Source of the DNA: Timema cristinae
Taxonomy: Eukaryota > Arthropoda > Insecta > Phasmatodea > Timematidae
Length of the DNA: 64,000 nt
Reading direction: 5' to 3'
Assembly: GCA_039000515.1 (NCBI GenBank)
Contig: JBCFYV010000935.1
Coordinates: 58,600,346-58,664,345 of the forward strand
Part shown: piece after piece, positions 61,480 through 64,000 of the stretch
How positions within the stretch are numbered: position 1 is the first letter of the stretch
How the letters are laid out: every line of letters starts with the position of its first letter
Position numbers and translations under genes: made by a program
The notes under the pieces: generated by a model
Database searches by the model: none
Told to the model about the DNA's origin: nothing
The model's input: only the letters and a program-made list of their open reading frames with translations

Positions 61480-62935
61480 CCGGTTTTAGATTTTATAATT
61501 TTATTTTTAAAGGATTATGTCCTCATTTGTATATTTGGACCAATAAAAAAGATCAATGTTGGATCCACAAGGGTCAACACTTCGTATTAAAATGTTGACT
61601 TCCGGTTAAATTTTCGACAATTTATTAGGTGTTGCACATCTTCATGCCATCGCATTGCTTTTACATTCCTCATTTACAAATTTTGACCAATTAAAAATAT
61701 AAATAAATATTGACTATTGAATCTAAAATGGAGATAGATCATTGTTGTACAAACATTTCTCCCAAGAGGTTTAAGGAAAAACAATATAAGCTTTTAGAAA
61801 CTTACTTATATTTAATTACTCTATGGCATTGGAAAATTATTGCGTTAAAACTTAAGTAGTATATCTTTACAACTAAAGCTCACAAAATTGTTTCAATATA
61901 TTTGCCAATATCTCAAAAACTGTTGGATTTATAAAAATATATTTCATATAAAAGTTTTTTATTTTTAATAGTACTACAATTTTTCGATGATAAGTTATTT
62001 AGTATCTCAAATTGTTGTGGAGATACGGAAGTCTCTGCTTCTGTAAAGTACCCTAAAATTCATTTTCATGGTATAATGAAAATAGCCAGTTTAGTTATAA
62101 TCTTAATCAACACCTAGATACGAATTTTAATCAAAATCGTTAGTCAATTTTGATAAAATCTATTTTTTCTCTTTTCGCCCTTTATTAAACTACTCTAAAT
62201 TTTAAGTTAAAACAGACACACAGACAGACGTAATTGCAAAGACCACTTTTCAGGGTTTGGGGGGGCTAAGAGACGTCAACATACATCAACATTTCAGGTT
62301 AGATTTTTTTTTTACGGTCGCAATACTTTACCTCTAGTGTTCGAAAAGTTAAATATATATATATTTACATTTATCTTGAAATTTATTGGTTTTATAAAAA
62401 TATTACTCGAATAAAATATTTGTATTATAAATAGATCTACATATTTGAAATGACAAGTAATTTCATATCTCAAATAGTTTCGGAGATATGATAAAAATGA
62501 GAATCTACTCATCAGACCGGAACCCTTAAAGTCATTTTGCCGAAATATTGAGAGTAGCCATTTTGTTTAGAATATTTATAAATGTTTATAAATGAAATTT
62601 AATCAAAATCGTTAGAGCCAATTTTGATAAAATTGACTTTTTCTCTTTTTGCTCTACTCAACTACCCTTAATTTTAGGGTCGGATATCCAATTCCAAAAA
62701 TTACTCGGGGCAACCCTATGAAAACCCTAAATACCAATTTTTAGCCCGATCGGTAAAATAGCTTAGGCTCTAGTTGGAGGTACAGATAGACAGACAGATG
62801 GAAATTTTCAAAAAACCTTTTTTCTTAGAAGAGGGGGTCATGAAACGTTAAGATTCATCAAAATCTTGAGTTCGATTTTGTTGACGATCACAATACTTTC
62901 TCTGCCTGTAAGATATCGAGAAAGTAAAAAGAAGT
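61480..62935 (+). repeat. two diverged tandem copies of an AT-rich element, LINE 3'-end-like
   Basis: Both copies contain TTTTAATCAAAATCGTTAG, CAATTTTGATAAAATC, TTTTTCTCTTTTCGCCC/TTTTTGCTC, an ACAGACAGACG/ACAGACAGATGG run, a GGGG-containing turn, ACATCAACAT/ATTCATCAAAAT and GGTCGCAATACTTTACCTC/GATCACAATACTTTCTCTG. The first ends about 62350 and the second at CGAGAAAGTAAAA (about 62930). No coding frame. Class unresolved. Confidence 0.6.
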
Positions 62936-62999
62936 TTAAACCCCGGTCACTATTTGAATATTTTAGCCCTCATGAAAAAAAAAAGAGCTAGATTTAGAT

Positions 63000-63290
63000 T
63001 TAGCAGTAGGTGGGAAAGTTAAGTTGGCAACCATGCTAGAGGACCCGGAGCGGCTTGTCCCCAGTCCAGTCAACACAGAACGAGATCCTCTGTGCGCGTG
63101 CGCCCAGCCTCTTGTTAAATTGTTGCCTCCATTTGGTCCAATCAAGCCTTGTTAACGTCCCCCTCCCCTCTCCCCAGAGGTTGGAAGGGTTGACTAGCCG
63201 TGCGCTGATCACGTGATATAAATGAGGGATCAAGATTCGGTCTCTCTCACGTCCAAAGTTAGTTTTAACATCCCTAGGATCTTCGCTTGG
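63000..63290 (+). promoter_or_regulatory. CpG-richer promoter-like patch
   Basis: GTGCGCGTGCGCCCAG (NRF1-like, 63093), GGTCCAATC (CCAAT, 63135), TGATCACGTGAT (63206-63217) running into ATATAAAT (63216-63223), a TATA-like box, with TCGGTCTCTCTC about 20 bp on. No gene is recognised downstream within the window. Promoter activity is inference. Confidence 0.3.
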
Positions 63291-63335
63291 TTTACACTAG
63301 AAATGGATAGAACTGTTGGGGATATTTCAAAGTTG

Positions 63336-63870
63336 TTCAGTTTATTTAAATTCATTAGCTCAGTCATTCATGAACTACAGATTGTACAGAGTGTCTCAAA
63401 TAAAACTGCACCCCAAACCGCACGGCGTTTCAAAGTTTGTGTTCGAAATGTTCGCCACAGGCCGCTATGCATAGTTTGAATAAATAAATAAACGTTTACC
63501 AGTCGACGGGTTGAACCATGCGTAGCGATGAGTGACGCACATTTCGAACAGAAACTTTGAAATAATGTGTGTTTGTGGTTGGTTTTATTTGGGACATACT
63601 GTAGTTCAGTTATTCACGAACTCTACTGGTAGAAAGAAGTTCGATCGTTCGCAAACTTGCGCCAAATAGTTAGTAGTTAACTAGTTTACGACCGACAGCT
63701 TGTGGTTTAGTAGTTCGTGACCTTGAGAATATAGTTAATTATTTCACGATATACAACTTGTGGTTTTGTCATTCGTTAACTACAGCCTGCATCTCAATCA
63801 TGAACGAACTACAGCTTGTAGTTCACTCGTTCATCAGTTCGTGGTCTACACCTATTCCAGTGGCAAGTCA
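63336..63870. repeat. degenerate palindromic satellite, split by a MITE
   Basis: Variants of GAACTACAGCTTGTAGTTC (itself an inverted repeat) and TCAGTCATTCATGAACTAC recur at 63355-63380 and across 63603-63850 (AGTTCGTGACC, CATTCGTTAACTACAGCC, CTTGTAGTTCACTCGTTC). Confidence 0.6.
63385..63603. mobile_element. mariner-type MITE
   Basis: Ends TACAGAGTGTCTCAAATAAA and (complement of the right end) TACAGTATGTCCCAAATAAA form about 26-bp TIRs with TA target. An inner arm pair, TTTCAAAGTTTGTGTTCGAA / TTCGAACAGAAACTTTGAAA, also mirrors. No transposase. Confidence 0.82.
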
Positions 63871-64000
63871 TAGATATTTATATTGCTACAGCAAAGCTTA
63901 TTGCTTGGAGTTGGTAATTTGGGGTATGGTAACTTTTCTGAGTGAGGGAAATGTCAAAACATTGAATTTCTTTTTTTATCCAACAAGTTTGACGTAGTAG
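63871..64000. other. unassigned window end
   Basis: No feature recognised. Confidence 0.4.

Overview
This window looks like intergenic or intronic DNA of a multicellular animal, most likely an arthropod. The signs are an AT-rich base composition, dense tRNA-derived SINEs with target-site duplications (TSDs), many small terminal-inverted-repeat (TIR) elements, hAT, PIF/Harbinger and Tc1/mariner relics, a degenerate CCTAA/TTAGG-like patch, and no operon-like packing. The species assignment is inference; nothing in the sequence fixes it. I found no intact host protein-coding gene, no rRNA, no free-standing tRNA gene and no CRISPR array. Nearly all the longer open frames are shadows of microsatellites, SINEs or minisatellites.

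The dominant feature is SINEs. Family A (about 19 copies, about 280 bp when complete) has a tRNA-like head with box A and box B, a middle region, and a tail ending in (TAA)n. Family B (about 30 copies, about 240 bp) has a different tRNA-like head and middle but the same 3' end, which contains a short ACCCG-AA-CGGGT hairpin and ends GGTGCTAA. At least one further head (10.7-11.06 kb) carries this tail too. The simplest reading is one partner LINE mobilising several SINE families through a shared tail. Smaller tRNA-like families (C, D, E, F) lack it. TSDs of 9-16 bp are readable at many insertions.

Layout: 0-5 kb, SINEs, a 270-bp tandem duplication and a TTAA-flanked MITE. 5-7.5 kb, a hAT end, a GC-rich hairpin cluster and a PIF/Harbinger relic. 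8-30 kb, dense nested SINEs, further MITE copies and a Tc1/mariner-type MITE. 30-34 kb, hAT ends and a heat-shock-element/CRE cluster. 34-38 kb, tandem repeats including a 36-bp minisatellite of 17 units. 38.7-41.6 kb, an element with inverted 16-bp arrays at both ends. 44-49 kb, a 73-bp array and a 33-bp minisatellite of 22 units without an indel. 49-57 kb, nested SINEs, a MITE with promoter-like motifs, a hAT with ATCGATA subterminal repeats, a pogo-like MITE and a 39-bp array. 59-61 kb, relics of two different hAT transposases, the only convincing protein-coding remains. 61.5-64 kb, a tandem pair of degenerate elements, a CpG-rich promoter-like patch and a mariner-type MITE inside a palindromic satellite.

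No genes work together here. What the window offers is transposon stratigraphy: old AT-rich repeats and DNA transposons, then SINE B, then SINE A inserted into them. Coordinates of repeat edges are read by eye and may be off by several bases unless a TSD is quoted.
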